From Bacillus alveayuensis (GTDB lineage Bacteria > Bacillota > Bacilli > Bacillales > Aeribacillaceae), in the NCBI GenBank assembly GCA_030812955.1, contig JAUSTR010000001.1, positions 248,001 to 312,000 of the forward strand: a stretch of 64,000 bases of DNA, written 5' to 3'. The translations under genes and the position numbers were made by a program. The notes under the pieces were generated by a model. The model did no database searches and was not told where the DNA came from. It saw only the letters and a list, made by a program, of their open reading frames with translations. Of the stretch, positions 49,854-60,002 are shown piece after piece. The first letter of the stretch is position 1, and each line of letters starts with the position of its first letter.

Positions 49854-51143
49854 ATGTCCACTTTGGCGGTATTTGTCATATTTATTATCTGTTATATGCT
49901 GATCATGCTTGAAAAAATAGATCGTGCTTTAATTGCTGGAGCAGGCGGTGTATTCATGCTGTTAATGGGAATTTATGATATAGATGCTGCGTTTTTAAAA
50001 TATATTGATTGGAATACGATTGCACTATTATTTGCCATGATGATTATTGTTTCGATAACAGGAAAAACCGGGATGTTTGAATATGTCGCCATCGTCTTAG
50101 CCAAATGGGTAAATGGCCGGCCAATCCCGCTTTTAATTGTTATCTCTGTTCTGACCGCGATGGGCTCTGCTTTTTTAGCAAACGTGACGATTGTATTATT
50201 AATCGTTCCCGTTATTATGACACTTGTCCGGTTATTATGTATACCAGCGATCCCTTATTTAATTGCCATTATCATCTCTTCCAATATTGGCGGAACAGCA
50301 ACATTAATTGGCGACCCTCCGAACGTTATGATTGGCCAAGCTGTTAAACATTTATCCTTCAATGCCTTTTTAACACATTTAACTCCTGTCGTTTCGATCA
50401 TCTTTATAGTTGTTTTAATATATTTAATTTTTTTGTATAAATTTGAGCTAACTTCAAAGACGATCAATACGAAGCAAATTCATACAATTCAAGCAAAAGA
50501 TTATTTGCAAAAAACCCCCGCGTTGCCCAAATCGATCTTCGTTCTGATTTTGACGATTTCTGGATTTATGTTCCAACCTTTATTGTTTGTTGATTTGACG
50601 AGTATTGCACTGGCAGGTGCCATTTTATTAATGCTATTAACACACGATGAATACAGAGCAGACGACGTTTTAAAACAAGTAGAGTGGACGACCTTGTTTT
50701 TCTTTATTGGCTTGTTTTTATTAGTTGGAGGGTTAGAAGAGGTTGGAATCCTTGATGAATTAGCAAGAGGTCTTGTCCTTTATACAGAAGGAGACTTGCC
50801 GAAAACATCGATACTCATTTTATGGCTAACTGGTTTGCTCTCAGGATTTGTCGATAATATACCATTTGTTGCAGCGATGATCCCGGTTATTTTAGAGCTG
50901 AAGGAGTATGGAATGACCAATTTAGATCCACTTTGGTGGTCATTAGCTTTAGGAGCTTGCCTTGGTGGAAATGGCACTCTCCTCGGATCTTCAGCAAATT
51001 TAGTTGTTGCAGGATTAGCGAAAAAAGAGAAAGCTGATGTTAGTTTCGTTGAATTTATTAAGGTTGGATTTCCCGTTGTATTAATGTCATTGTTCATATC
51101 AACGGTTTACGTGTATTTTCGTTATTTAGTCCATTTCATGTAA
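49854..51143 (+). CDS. ArsB/NhaD-type ion transporter
   Basis: A 429-residue membrane protein with about eleven helices of the ion-transporter superfamily (ArsB/NhaD/citrate). Diagnostic pieces are GTATLIGDPPNVMIGQAV near residue 150 and LSGFVDNIPFVAAMIPVI with LGGNGTLLGSSANLVVAGLA in the second half, the paired re-entrant-loop motifs. The transported ion cannot be told. Start ATG 49854 after AAGGAG. It separates yrzE and yrbG, so it is probably a lineage-specific addition. Confidence 0.9.
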   Translation: MSTLAVFVIFIICYMLIMLEKIDRALIAGAGGVFMLLMGIYDIDAAFLKYIDWNTIALLFAMMIIVSITGKTGMFEYVAIVLAKWVNGRPIPLLIVISVLTAMGSAFLANVTIVLLIVPVIMTLVRLLCIPAIPYLIAIIISSNIGGTATLIGDPPNVMIGQAVKHLSFNAFLTHLTPVVSIIFIVVLIYLIFLYKFELTSKTINTKQIHTIQAKDYLQKTPALPKSIFVLILTISGFMFQPLLFVDLTSIALAGAILLMLLTHDEYRADDVLKQVEWTTLFFFIGLFLLVGGLEEVGILDELARGLVLYTEGDLPKTSILILWLTGLLSGFVDNIPFVAAMIPVILELKEYGMTNLDPLWWSLALGACLGGNGTLLGSSANLVVAGLAKKEKADVSFVEFIKVGFPVVLMSLFISTVYVYFRYLVHFM

Positions 51144-51211
51144 GGATTAATGAATAGACCTTCCTCATTTCGTAAAAATAACAGTATGTATGTTAAGAAG
51201 GGGGGAATTGA

Positions 51212-51859
51212 GTGGAAACGACTTTGATCATAATCGCTCGAACGGTTTTTTTATATGTATTGATCTTGTTTATTTTTCGCTTAATGGGAAAACGAGAAAT
51301 TGGAGAGTTAAGTATACTGGACTTAGTCGTTTTTGTTATGATAGCAGAGCTTGCCGTAGTGGGAATTGAAGATTTAAAGGACCCGCTCCATCATACGGTG
51401 ATTCCAATGCTTGTTCTTCTCGTTATCCAAATTACTTTTGCTTTCTTATCATTAAAAAATGCCCGAATTAGACGTTTAATCGATGGAAAACCAACGATCA
51501 TCATCAACAATGGGAAAATAGATGAACGTGCCATGTTGTTGCAAAGATATAATTTTGATGACTTATTAATGCAGCTTCGTGAAAAAGATGTTAAAAATAT
51601 ACAAGATGTTGAGTATGCCATTTTAGAACCATCTGGAAGACTTTCCGTGTTAAAAAAAGAAAAAAAGAAAAGCACCGAAATGATTTTCCCATTCATTTTG
51701 GATGGAAAGATCCAACACGATCATTTACAAAAGATTGGGAAAAATGAAGTGTGGTTAAGGAAGGAACTTGAGGATAGAGGGTATCATCATCTCGAATATA
51801 TTTCTTTTTGTAGTTTTATGGACGGAACGTTTTACATTGACATAAAGGATCGTAAGTAG
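51212..51859 (+). CDS. yrbG: DUF421 membrane protein (YrbG/YetF family)
   Basis: 215 residues. Three N-terminal membrane helices (TLIIIARTVFLYVLILFIFRLMGKREIGEL and following), then a cytoplasmic DUF421 domain (IDGKPTIIINNGKIDERAMLLQRYNFDDLLMQLREK), plus a YetF-like C-terminal part. GTG start after AGAAGGGGGG. Family members such as YetF act in spore germination or membrane stress. The specific role here is unknown. Confidence 0.9.
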   Translation: METTLIIIARTVFLYVLILFIFRLMGKREIGELSILDLVVFVMIAELAVVGIEDLKDPLHHTVIPMLVLLVIQITFAFLSLKNARIRRLIDGKPTIIINNGKIDERAMLLQRYNFDDLLMQLREKDVKNIQDVEYAILEPSGRLSVLKKEKKKSTEMIFPFILDGKIQHDHLQKIGKNEVWLRKELEDRGYHHLEYISFCSFMDGTFYIDIKDRK

Positions 51860-51886
51860 CATAAGGCCAAACATTCGACCTTATGC
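51859..51886. terminator. Bidirectional hairpin between yrbG and spoVB
   Basis: GCATAAGG and CCTTATGC pair around a 12-base loop. It lies between convergent genes, with short T-runs on each side. Confidence 0.7.
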
Positions 51887-53439
51887 TATTTCATCATTTT
51901 CTTTAATATTGGAATGCGTTTTAGTTCATCTTTTTCGACTAATTTAAACAAAAGAAGGAGAAGGAAATAGCTGAACGATGTGATAAAAACGGATACAAAT
52001 AAGGTAGAGAGCTTTAGTTCCGAAATGAATAAATGATGATATACATACGTGCCGATGAGCCCGCTTATGATCATGACGAGTAAGCTGTAAACATAATCAC
52101 GTGTATAAATTGTAAATTGAATGACTTTTAATACGGTCGCATAATGAAGGAGTGTTACTAGCATAATGCCAGTTACAATCGCTAAAGCGGCCCCCATAAT
52201 GCCTAATTGCGGCCTTGTTGCTAAAATAAAAATGAGACCTGTTTTTACAATGGCTCCTAATAGGCTATTCATCATGGCTGCCTTTGCTAAATCAAGAGCT
52301 TGAAGAGCTGCTTGAAGAGGACCTTGAAAGTAATAGAAAAGGAAGAATGGTGCCATCACCTTAATAAAAATGGCGGCATGATCACTGCCATACATGAACA
52401 ACATAACCGGGTTAGCAAATACATACAAAAGGACAACAGCTAAACCACCTGTTACAAGGGATAAACGAAAGGCTTGCCGTAATCGATATTCGGCTAACTT
52501 TCGCTTTTTTTGCGCAATTGCTTCACTAATAGCGGGAACGAGAGAGGTGGATAATGAATATGTAATAAAAGATGGTAAAAACAACAACGGCAAAGCATAG
52601 CCTGTTAACTCTCCGTACTGTTTTGTTGCTAGTGATGTACTTATGCCTGCAATCGCTAAGCTTTGCGCCACAACAATTGGTTCAAAAAACCAGGCAATTG
52701 AACCAATTAAACGGCTGCCTGTGGTTGGAAGAGCTATGCTCATTAACTGAACAAACGTATCTTTACCATTTTTGACTGCTTGAAAGAAACGTTTGCGAAT
52801 ATTCACTCTTTTTTTAAATTGAAACATGGCAAATAAATAGAGTAGAGATATGAGTTCACCGATCACGGAAGAAAATAACGCTCCTGCAGCAGCATATTCA
52901 ATTCCATAAGGTAAAAATGCTTTTGTGAAAATCGCGATAAGGGTGATTCTTACCATTTGCTCAAGTACTTGTGAATAGGCGGCAGGCTTCATATTTTGTT
53001 TTCCCTGGAAATACCCCCGTAAAACGGATGAGATGGCGACAATAGGGATGACTGGTGTAATAGCAAGTAATGGATAAAGAGTTCGAGAATCGGTTAACAA
53101 TGTAGTGGAAAGCTTTGGCGCTAAAAGAACAACAGTTGGGGTAAATATTATACTAAGGGTTCCAGTAATCGTAAGGGATACAGCTAATATTTTTTTCACT
53201 TTACTTTGATTTCCTTCCGCCTCTGCTTCAGCGACAAGCTTTGAGATTGCAACTGGTAAACCGAACTGAGTAATCGTAATGACAAGGACTAATGTTGGTA
53301 CAGCCATCATATATAAGCCTACACCTTCCTCCCCTATCATTCTGGCTACTACAATCCGGTTTACAAATCCTAGCACTCTCGTAATGAGACCCGCAATGAT
53401 CAAGATCATCGTTCCTTTTAAGAAAGTTTGCTTTGACAT
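51886..53439 (-). CDS. spoVB: Stage V sporulation protein B (MOP-family lipid flippase)
   Basis: Polytopic membrane protein of the MurJ/polysaccharide-exporter superfamily, needed for spore cortex synthesis. Its likely substrate is lipid-linked cortex precursor. Signature start MSKQTFLKGTMILIIAGLITRVLGFVNRIVVARMIG, with 13-14 hydrophobic segments. Length 517. Start ATG 53439 with AGGGAGAG ahead. A 34-codon upstream extension has no ribosome binding site. Divergent from comN. Confidence 0.95.
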   Translation of the reverse strand: MSKQTFLKGTMILIIAGLITRVLGFVNRIVVARMIGEEGVGLYMMAVPTLVLVITITQFGLPVAISKLVAEAEAEGNQSKVKKILAVSLTITGTLSIIFTPTVVLLAPKLSTTLLTDSRTLYPLLAITPVIPIVAISSVLRGYFQGKQNMKPAAYSQVLEQMVRITLIAIFTKAFLPYGIEYAAAGALFSSVIGELISLLYLFAMFQFKKRVNIRKRFFQAVKNGKDTFVQLMSIALPTTGSRLIGSIAWFFEPIVVAQSLAIAGISTSLATKQYGELTGYALPLLFLPSFITYSLSTSLVPAISEAIAQKKRKLAEYRLRQAFRLSLVTGGLAVVLLYVFANPVMLFMYGSDHAAIFIKVMAPFFLFYYFQGPLQAALQALDLAKAAMMNSLLGAIVKTGLIFILATRPQLGIMGAALAIVTGIMLVTLLHYATVLKVIQFTIYTRDYVYSLLVMIISGLIGTYVYHHLFISELKLSTLFVSVFITSFSYFLLLLLFKLVEKDELKRIPILKKMMK

Positions 53440-53543
53440 GACTCTCCCTGCCTTCTCAAAATTCCTCATATCATATACAATTACTATATGCACGATAAGT
53501 GTCCAAGCATGACAAGCAAATGTCATTAGAAAGGAGCGCAAAG

Positions 53544-53837
53544 ATGGATCATCATCCAGCAGATCAATTTCGGGATCATGTCAAACCTTTTTTGATAAGT
53601 AAAATGGAAGAATTTTGTTTACTTGGATATGATAAAATAACAGATGAAGAATTATGGACATTCCTTAAAGCGAAGAAGTGGAAAAAAATAGAGGGATTAA
53701 AGGTGCATCAGATAGCTGCTGATATTTTATCAGTAAAAGTGACAGACTTTATGAATTTTACAACGATTGAAGCTTATAAAAATGGAAATACATTTGATCG
53801 CAAAGATGCCCAACGTTTGTTAAAAGATTTGATCTAA
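53544..53837 (+). CDS. comN: Post-transcriptional regulator ComN
   Basis: A 97-residue protein (B. subtilis YrzD) needed for accumulation and localisation of late-competence comE mRNA. The ComN domain is seen as FLISKMEEFCLLGYDKITDEELWTFLKAKKWKK and LSVKVTDFMNFTTIEAYK. Start ATG 53544 after AAAGGAG. A 15-codon upstream extension has no ribosome binding site. Located between spoVB and secDF as in Bacillus. Confidence 0.9.
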   Translation: MDHHPADQFRDHVKPFLISKMEEFCLLGYDKITDEELWTFLKAKKWKKIEGLKVHQIAADILSVKVTDFMNFTTIEAYKNGNTFDRKDAQRLLKDLI

Positions 53838-53872
53838 TAGGGATGGTAGTAATGAGTTAAGGAGGATAATAA

Positions 53873-56116
53873 ATGGTAAAGCGAGGACGCTTTATAGCTT
53901 TTTTTCTAATTTTAATTTTACTTGGAAGCCTTATTGGCATGACGACGAAAAATATTACGAAAGACATTACACTTGGCCTTGACCTCCAAGGCGGATTTGA
54001 AATTTTATATGAAGTGGAGCCAGCTAATCCCGGTGATCAAATTGACCGTGCCGTTTTAGTACATACAGTTGATGCCTTAAATAAGCGTGCGAACGTTTTA
54101 GGTGTCAGTGAACCGAATATTCAAATTGAAGGAGATAATCGGATCCGTGTTCAATTAGCAGGAATTGATAATCAAAATAAGGCACGAGAAATCTTATCAA
54201 CACAGGCCGAATTAACATTTCGAGATGCAAATGATGTAGAGATGTTAAACGGATCAGATTTAGTGGAAGGAGGGGCAAAACAATCTTTTGATGAACAAGG
54301 AAGACCGAACATCATCGTCAAGTTAAAGGATGCTGAAAAATTTAAAAAAGTAACGGAGCATGTTTTAAAAATGGCTCCAGAAAATCAGCTCGTCATATGG
54401 CTTGATTATGAAGAAGGGGATTCCTACAAAGAAGAGAGACTAAAGGAGAATCCAAAATTTATTTCTGCACCAAATGTTAATGAAGTTTTTAATACATCGG
54501 AAGTGACGATTGAAGGTCAATTCACGATTGAAGAAGCAAAAGAGATTGCGAGCTTATTAAATGCTGGGGCATTACCAGTAAAACTGAATGAAATTTATTC
54601 AACGTCGGTTGGGGCGAAATTCGGAGAACAAGCAATGGAAAAAACGGTTTTTGCCGGTTTAATCGGAATTATCGCCATCTATTTGTTCATGATGTTCTTT
54701 TATCGTTTACCAGGATTTGTCGCTGCTATTACGCTATCAGCTTACATTTATTTCATTTTAGTCGTATTTAATTGGATGAATGCCGTACTGACTTTACCTG
54801 GTATTGCAGCTCTTATTCTTGGAGTTGGAATGGCAGTTGATGCAAATATTATTACATATGAGCGGATTAAAGAAGAAATAAAGCTTGGCAAAAGCATTCG
54901 TTCTGCTTTTAAATCAGGCAACAGAAGATCGCTTTTAACAATCGTAGATGCGAATATAACAACATTGTTAGCTGCAGCTGTATTGTTTATCTTTGGTACG
55001 AGCTCTGTAAAAGGGTTTGCTACCATGTTAATCGTGAGCATTGTTGTCAGCTTCCTAACGGCTGTATATTTAACGCGCATTCTTCTTTCTTTACTTGTCA
55101 ACAGCCGCTTCTTTGATAAAAAACCGCATTGGTTTGGGGTGAAAAAAGAAGACATCCTTGATATTGCCAAGACCAATAAAGACACTGATGTGCCAACCAG
55201 ATTTGACCATTTAAATTTTGTCAAGCATCGCAAAGCCTTTTTCCTCTTTTCGTCCTTCATGATCATAGCAGGAATTATTGTTTTGCTTGTGTCCAAATTA
55301 AATCTAGGCATCGACTTTACTAGTGGTACACGAATAGAAGTGATGGCTGATCATAGCTTAACGGCTAAAGAAATCGAAAAAGAATATAAAGAAATTGGAT
55401 TGGAGCCTAATGAAATTGTCATATCCGGCAGTGATAACGAAATTGGGGTTGCACGTTTTGTTGGGGTTTGGAACCAAAAAACCATCGCTCAAGTGAAAGA
55501 GCATTTCCAAGATAAATATGGAAATGAACCAAATGTAAGTACTGTATCGCCGACAGTCGGAAAGGAATTAGCAAGAAATGCGCTGATCGCTGTTTTAATT
55601 GCATCCGTTGGGATTATTATTTATGTATCGATTCGTTTTGAATTTTATATGGCCATTGCTGCCATTGCTGCGCTCCTGCACGACGCCTTTTTCATTATCG
55701 CCTTTTTCAGTATAGCAAGATTAGAAGTGGATATTACGTTTATAGCAGCTGTATTAACGATTATCGGTTATTCGATTAATGATACAATAGTGACATTTGA
55801 TCGAATAAAAGAAAATGTAAAGAAAAAGAAACGACTCAAAACAATGGCAGACATCGAGGAAGTCGTGAACAAAAGTTTACAGCAGACCTTTACAAGATCC
55901 ATTAATACAGTTGTGACCGTTCTCATCAGTGTTGTGGCCTTGCTTATTTTTGGAAGCAGCTCCATTTTAAATTTTTCCATTGCGCTTTTAGTTGGACTCA
56001 TTTCAGGAACCTATTCATCCTTATTTATCGCGGCACAACTTTGGCTTGTGTGGAAGGGAAAGCAGTTAAAGAAAAAATTAGCCTCTAAACAAGAGGAGCC
56101 GAAAGCAGAAATATAA
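53873..56116 (+). CDS. secDF: Protein translocase subunit SecDF (fused)
   Basis: Proton-driven accessory of the Sec translocon, with SecD and SecF fused in one 747-residue chain as in Bacillus. SecD half: TLGLDLQGGFEILYEVE, ASLLNAGALPVKL and GVGMAVDANIITYERIKEE. SecF half from about residue 440: KLNLGIDFTSGTRIEV, TIIGYSINDTIVTFDRIKEN and FTRSINTVVTVL. About 12 membrane helices. ATG after AAGGAGG. yajC is upstream in the same window. Confidence 0.97.
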   Translation: MVKRGRFIAFFLILILLGSLIGMTTKNITKDITLGLDLQGGFEILYEVEPANPGDQIDRAVLVHTVDALNKRANVLGVSEPNIQIEGDNRIRVQLAGIDNQNKAREILSTQAELTFRDANDVEMLNGSDLVEGGAKQSFDEQGRPNIIVKLKDAEKFKKVTEHVLKMAPENQLVIWLDYEEGDSYKEERLKENPKFISAPNVNEVFNTSEVTIEGQFTIEEAKEIASLLNAGALPVKLNEIYSTSVGAKFGEQAMEKTVFAGLIGIIAIYLFMMFFYRLPGFVAAITLSAYIYFILVVFNWMNAVLTLPGIAALILGVGMAVDANIITYERIKEEIKLGKSIRSAFKSGNRRSLLTIVDANITTLLAAAVLFIFGTSSVKGFATMLIVSIVVSFLTAVYLTRILLSLLVNSRFFDKKPHWFGVKKEDILDIAKTNKDTDVPTRFDHLNFVKHRKAFFLFSSFMIIAGIIVLLVSKLNLGIDFTSGTRIEVMADHSLTAKEIEKEYKEIGLEPNEIVISGSDNEIGVARFVGVWNQKTIAQVKEHFQDKYGNEPNVSTVSPTVGKELARNALIAVLIASVGIIIYVSIRFEFYMAIAAIAALLHDAFFIIAFFSIARLEVDITFIAAVLTIIGYSINDTIVTFDRIKENVKKKKRLKTMADIEEVVNKSLQQTFTRSINTVVTVLISVVALLIFGSSSILNFSIALLVGLISGTYSSLFIAAQLWLVWKGKQLKKKLASKQEEPKAEI

Positions 56117-56255
56117 AGAAAATGGGGCAGGTTGTTGGTTGAGATAATGAATACCAATGAACCTCCCTATTTTTATGAACATGGTCATATACATTTTACA
56201 GAGGTCTTCATGAGGCAAAGGATTTTTGTAACTCGAATTCAAGGAGTGAAATAGT

Positions 56256-57179
56256 TTGGCCAAAGATCGTTTTAAGCAGGCGGAGTTTGCAGCCATCATA
56301 GGGGTGGTTGGCAATATCGTTCTTGCCATTGTGAAAGGTGTAGTTGGAGTTATTTCAGAAAGTAAAGCATTGATGGCAGATGCTGTCCATTCTGCCAGTG
56401 ATGTCGCAGGTTCACTAGCCGTTTTTATTGGATTGCGTGTTGCAAAAGAACCTCCAGATGAGGATCATCCATACGGACATGGCAAGGCTGAATCCATTGC
56501 CGCAATCATTGTTGCTGTTCTCTTATTTATCGTTGGAATAGAGATCGGAAAATCCTCTGTTGAGTCGTTTTTCCAAGAGGCGGAGGCGCCGAAGCCGATT
56601 GCGATTTTTGCGGTAGTTCTTTCAATTATCGTGAAGGAATTAATGTTTCGATATAAGTTTTACATAGGCAAAAAAATTAACAGCGATGCTGTTATCGTGA
56701 ATGCGTATGAGCATCGTTCTGACGTGTTTTCATCGATTGCCGCTTTAGTCGGAATTGTTGGATCTATTGTTGGCGGCTACGTTCAGATCGATTGGCTTAT
56801 TTATTTAGATCCAGTCGCAGGGTTATTTGTCTCTATACTTGTAATGAAAATGGCTTGGCGCCTAGGGGCGGAATCTATTCATGACACTCTTGATCATGTT
56901 TTGCATGAAGAAGATACGGAAATTTTAAAACAAACTGTGTTGGAAGATGAAGACGTAAAAAGAATTGATGAACTTCATGCACGAGAACACGGACATTATG
57001 TTATCATAGATTTAAAAATTTCAGTTGATCCACACATGACGGTTGAAGAGGGTCATCGAGTTGGAAAGCGTGTAAAAAACAAATTAATGAGCCATGAAAA
57101 TGTCCGTGACGTTTTCGTTCATATTAATCCATACTTTACTAACAGCAAAAATGAGGAAAAAAAGGAGGAATCCTCATGA
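56256..57179 (+). CDS. Cation diffusion facilitator (CDF) family transporter
   Basis: Efflux of divalent cations, probably Mn, Zn or Fe in exchange for protons. 307 residues. Six membrane helices in the first two-thirds, metal-site motifs SKALMADAVHSASDVAGSL and VNAYEHRSDVFSSIAALVGI, and the cytoplasmic dimerisation domain (RIDELHAREHGHYVIIDLKI). TTG start after AAGGAGTG. It overlaps the next gene by four bases. Confidence 0.93.
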   Translation: MAKDRFKQAEFAAIIGVVGNIVLAIVKGVVGVISESKALMADAVHSASDVAGSLAVFIGLRVAKEPPDEDHPYGHGKAESIAAIIVAVLLFIVGIEIGKSSVESFFQEAEAPKPIAIFAVVLSIIVKELMFRYKFYIGKKINSDAVIVNAYEHRSDVFSSIAALVGIVGSIVGGYVQIDWLIYLDPVAGLFVSILVMKMAWRLGAESIHDTLDHVLHEEDTEILKQTVLEDEDVKRIDELHAREHGHYVIIDLKISVDPHMTVEEGHRVGKRVKNKLMSHENVRDVFVHINPYFTNSKNEEKKEESS

Positions 57180-57490
57180 AAAAGCAATGGGCGCTCATTT
57201 TGGCACTTCTATTGATGTTAATTGTTTCGATTTTTGCCGTTATTAATGGAGATCCTGTTGAAGTCCATTACTTATTTGGCACTGCACGATGGCCATTAGT
57301 GCTTGTGATCATAGGGGCTGCTTTCATGGGGGCTGTAACCATTATGGCATTTGGCATCTTTCGCTTTTTATCATTACAAAGAGAATTGAAAAAGCTGCAA
57401 AAAGAAAATCAATCTTTAAAAAGCAAGCTTCATCAATTTGAAGAAAAACCGCCTATAAAGGATGAACAGATGAATTTCCCTTCAAGCTAA
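57176..57490 (+). CDS. yrvD: LapA-domain membrane protein (YrvD-like)
   Basis: 104 residues. Two N-terminal membrane helices (ILALLLMLIVSIFAVING and LVLVIIGAAFMGAVTIMAFGIF) with the DUF1049/LapA motif GDPVEVHYLFGTARWPL, then a coiled coil (LQRELKKLQKENQSLKSKLHQF). Translationally coupled to the CDF gene. Upstream of recJ as in B. subtilis. Function unknown. Confidence 0.87.
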   Translation: MKKQWALILALLLMLIVSIFAVINGDPVEVHYLFGTARWPLVLVIIGAAFMGAVTIMAFGIFRFLSLQRELKKLQKENQSLKSKLHQFEEKPPIKDEQMNFPSS

Positions 57491-57496
57491 ATCTGT

Positions 57497-57542
57497 TTGA
57501 AACCCCTTCAATCATTTTTGTATAATAGGATGGTTGAGGGGT
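57497..57542 (+). promoter_or_regulatory. recJ promoter inside an inverted repeat
   Basis: TTGAAA (57497-57502) and TATAAT (57521-57526) with 18-base spacing. The arms CCCCTTCAATCA (57503-57514) and TGGTTGAGGGG (57531-57541) flank the -10, and the right arm includes the recJ ribosome binding site GAGGGG. Confidence 0.55.
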
Positions 57543-57548
57543 GAAACT

Positions 57549-59927
57549 ATGCTTCAATCAAAAATGCGCTGGAATCGCTTAGACGAACATTGTGACAATA
57601 TCGAGTATTTGAATGAACTATCTAAATCTTTGAATCTTACACCTTTAGTAGTGTCTCTTTTAGTTAATCGTGGGATCCAAACGATTGAAGAGGCACATCG
57701 CTTTTTATATATAGAAGAGCAGCCGTTTCATGATCCGTTTTTATTAGATGAAATGGACCTGGCGGTTAGAAGAATACATAGAGCGATTGAAAAAAACGAA
57801 CCTATTATGGTTTATGGAGATTATGATGCAGATGGTGTAAGCAGTACAACAATTATGTTAATTGCTTTGAAAAGGCTTGGGGCAAATGTTGATTTTTATA
57901 TTCCAAATCGGTTTACCGAAGGGTACGGACCTAATGAGGAAGCTTTTCTTAAAATATCCGAACAAGGTTATAAGTTGATCATTACGGTAGATACAGGAAT
58001 TGCAGCAATCAAGGAAGCAAGCCTAGCGAAAGAACTCGGGATGGATTTAATTATTACTGATCACCACGAAATTGGCCCAACGCTACCTGACGCCTATGCG
58101 ATTATTCACCCAAAAAAAGAAGGGAGTTTGTATCCGTTCAAAGATTTAGCTGGTGTTGGTGTAGCTTTTAAGGTTGCTCATGCTTTGTTCGGTCATGTTC
58201 CTGAAGATTTAATCGAAATTGCTGCGATTGGGACTATTGCTGACTTAGTTCCATTATATGATGAAAATCGCCTCATTGCTAAAAAAGGTATCAAGCATTT
58301 ACGAACATCAACTAGACCAGGGATTCAAGCATTATTTCGTGCGGCTGGGGTTAAACAGTCTGAAGTTGATGAAAATACAATCGGATTTGCTATCGCACCG
58401 CGTATTAATGCGGTAGGACGTTTACAATCAGCAGATAGAGCTGTTCATTTGCTTTTAACGGATGATGATGCAGAAGCAGGAGTGTTAGCAAAAGAAATCG
58501 ACCAATTAAATAAAGAGCGTCAGCATCTTGTGAATGTGATGACAGAAGAGGCCATTAAAGAAATTGAAAAAAACTTTCCCCTAGAGGACAATCCTGTGCT
58601 AGTAGTAGCGAAAGAAAATTGGAATTCAGGAGTTATTGGAATTGTTGCCTCTAAATTAGTTGAGAAATATTATCGTCCTACCATTGTGTTAAGTATTGAT
58701 CCAGAAACACGATTAGCAAAAGGATCAGCAAGAAGTATTGAAGGCTTTGATTTATATGAAAACTTATCTTTAAGCCGAGATATTCTTCCGCACTTTGGTG
58801 GACATCCGATGGCAGCAGGAATGACGCTTGAAGAAAAACATATACCAGAATTAAGAAAGAGATTAATTCATTTAGCAAGGGAACAGTTAACGAAAGAAGA
58901 CCTAATACCGGTTAAAGCCGTGGATGTAGAGTGCCCATTAGAAAATATAACCGTCGAAGCAATTGAACAGCTACAGTTGCTTTCACCGTTTGGAGTTTCT
59001 AATCCAAAACCAATTTTTTTAATAGAAGATGTCAACATTTTGAATATGAGAAGAATTGGTTCAGATGGCACTCATTTAAAAATGATATTAGAAAGCAACC
59101 ATTATGAAGTAGATTCAATTGGATTTGGCTATGGTGATTTAGTAGAGGAAATCTCTCCATTATCGAAAGTGTCGGTTGTTGGAGAATTAGTGATCAATGA
59201 ATGGAACAATCGCAGAAAGCCACAAATTTTATTGCATGATATTGCTGTACGTCACTGGCAGCTTTTTGATTTTCGTGGCAAGCCGATTGAACAAGTCATA
59301 TCAAAGCTCCCAAATGAAAACGTCTTATTCATTGCTTTTCAAGAAAACACTTTGCCTTTCGTGAAGGGAATGGAAAACGTCTATTTAATCCATGATGAAG
59401 AGGGTATACAAAAGCTCAACCTTCATCATCAACATCTTGTACTGTTAGACATGCCGCCATCTGTCATGATGTTAGACTCAATTTTACAGAGAGGCAAACC
59501 AAAAAGAATATATACGATATTTTATCAACATTCCGATCATTTTTTCTCAACGGTTCCAACACGAGAGCATTTTAAATGGTATTATGCCTTTTTAGCTAAA
59601 AAAAGTCCTTTTGACTTAAAAAAATACGGCGAGGAGCTAGCAAAACATCGGGGCTGGACAAAAGAAGCAATTTATTTCATGTCAAAGGTGTTTTTTGAGC
59701 TAGAATTTGTTACAATAAAAGATGGTGTCATTTCACTTAATAAATCCACTATTAAGCGTGATTTATCAGAATCAAAGACGTATCAAGCGAAACAGCAGCA
59801 AGTAGAGCTTGAACAACTTTTACTATATTCTTCCTATCAGCAATTAAAAGATTGGTTTGATCAAAAATTTGTCAACCATCAAGAATCAAAACGGAAAAAC
59901 GAACACCAAAAAGAAAAAATCTATTAA
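57549..59927 (+). CDS. recJ: Single-stranded-DNA-specific exonuclease RecJ
   Basis: 5'-3' ssDNA exonuclease in recombination and repair. DHH-family motifs: VYGDYDADGVSSTTIM (about residues 82-97), DHHEIGP near 171, and DHHA1 motif GSARSIEGFDLYENLS and HFGGHPMAAGMTL. The 792-residue length includes the C-terminal domain typical of Bacillus RecJ. Start ATG 57549 after GAGGGGTGA. A TTG at 57534 is in frame but lies before that site. Confidence 0.96.
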   Translation: MLQSKMRWNRLDEHCDNIEYLNELSKSLNLTPLVVSLLVNRGIQTIEEAHRFLYIEEQPFHDPFLLDEMDLAVRRIHRAIEKNEPIMVYGDYDADGVSSTTIMLIALKRLGANVDFYIPNRFTEGYGPNEEAFLKISEQGYKLIITVDTGIAAIKEASLAKELGMDLIITDHHEIGPTLPDAYAIIHPKKEGSLYPFKDLAGVGVAFKVAHALFGHVPEDLIEIAAIGTIADLVPLYDENRLIAKKGIKHLRTSTRPGIQALFRAAGVKQSEVDENTIGFAIAPRINAVGRLQSADRAVHLLLTDDDAEAGVLAKEIDQLNKERQHLVNVMTEEAIKEIEKNFPLEDNPVLVVAKENWNSGVIGIVASKLVEKYYRPTIVLSIDPETRLAKGSARSIEGFDLYENLSLSRDILPHFGGHPMAAGMTLEEKHIPELRKRLIHLAREQLTKEDLIPVKAVDVECPLENITVEAIEQLQLLSPFGVSNPKPIFLIEDVNILNMRRIGSDGTHLKMILESNHYEVDSIGFGYGDLVEEISPLSKVSVVGELVINEWNNRRKPQILLHDIAVRHWQLFDFRGKPIEQVISKLPNENVLFIAFQENTLPFVKGMENVYLIHDEEGIQKLNLHHQHLVLLDMPPSVMMLDSILQRGKPKRIYTIFYQHSDHFFSTVPTREHFKWYYAFLAKKSPFDLKKYGEELAKHRGWTKEAIYFMSKVFFELEFVTIKDGVISLNKSTIKRDLSESKTYQAKQQQVELEQLLLYSSYQQLKDWFDQKFVNHQESKRKNEHQKEKIY

Positions 59928-60002
59928 AGAGACAAAGTGGTCTCGGCCAATATTCAATTGTTGTTGATCAGTAGGTTGTATTTATTCAAGGAGGATATCA
60001 TC

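Noticed and set aside
54748-55311. A 187-codon open frame on the minus strand inside secDF
   Set aside because: Fully antisense to a certain gene, with no ribosome binding site and no recognisable domain. It is a by-product of secDF codon usage.
56147-56254. A 35-codon frame (MNTNEPPYFYEHGHIHF at its start) between secDF and the CDF transporter gene
   Set aside because: Too short, with only a poor ribosome binding site and no recognisable family. It overlaps the start region of the next gene.
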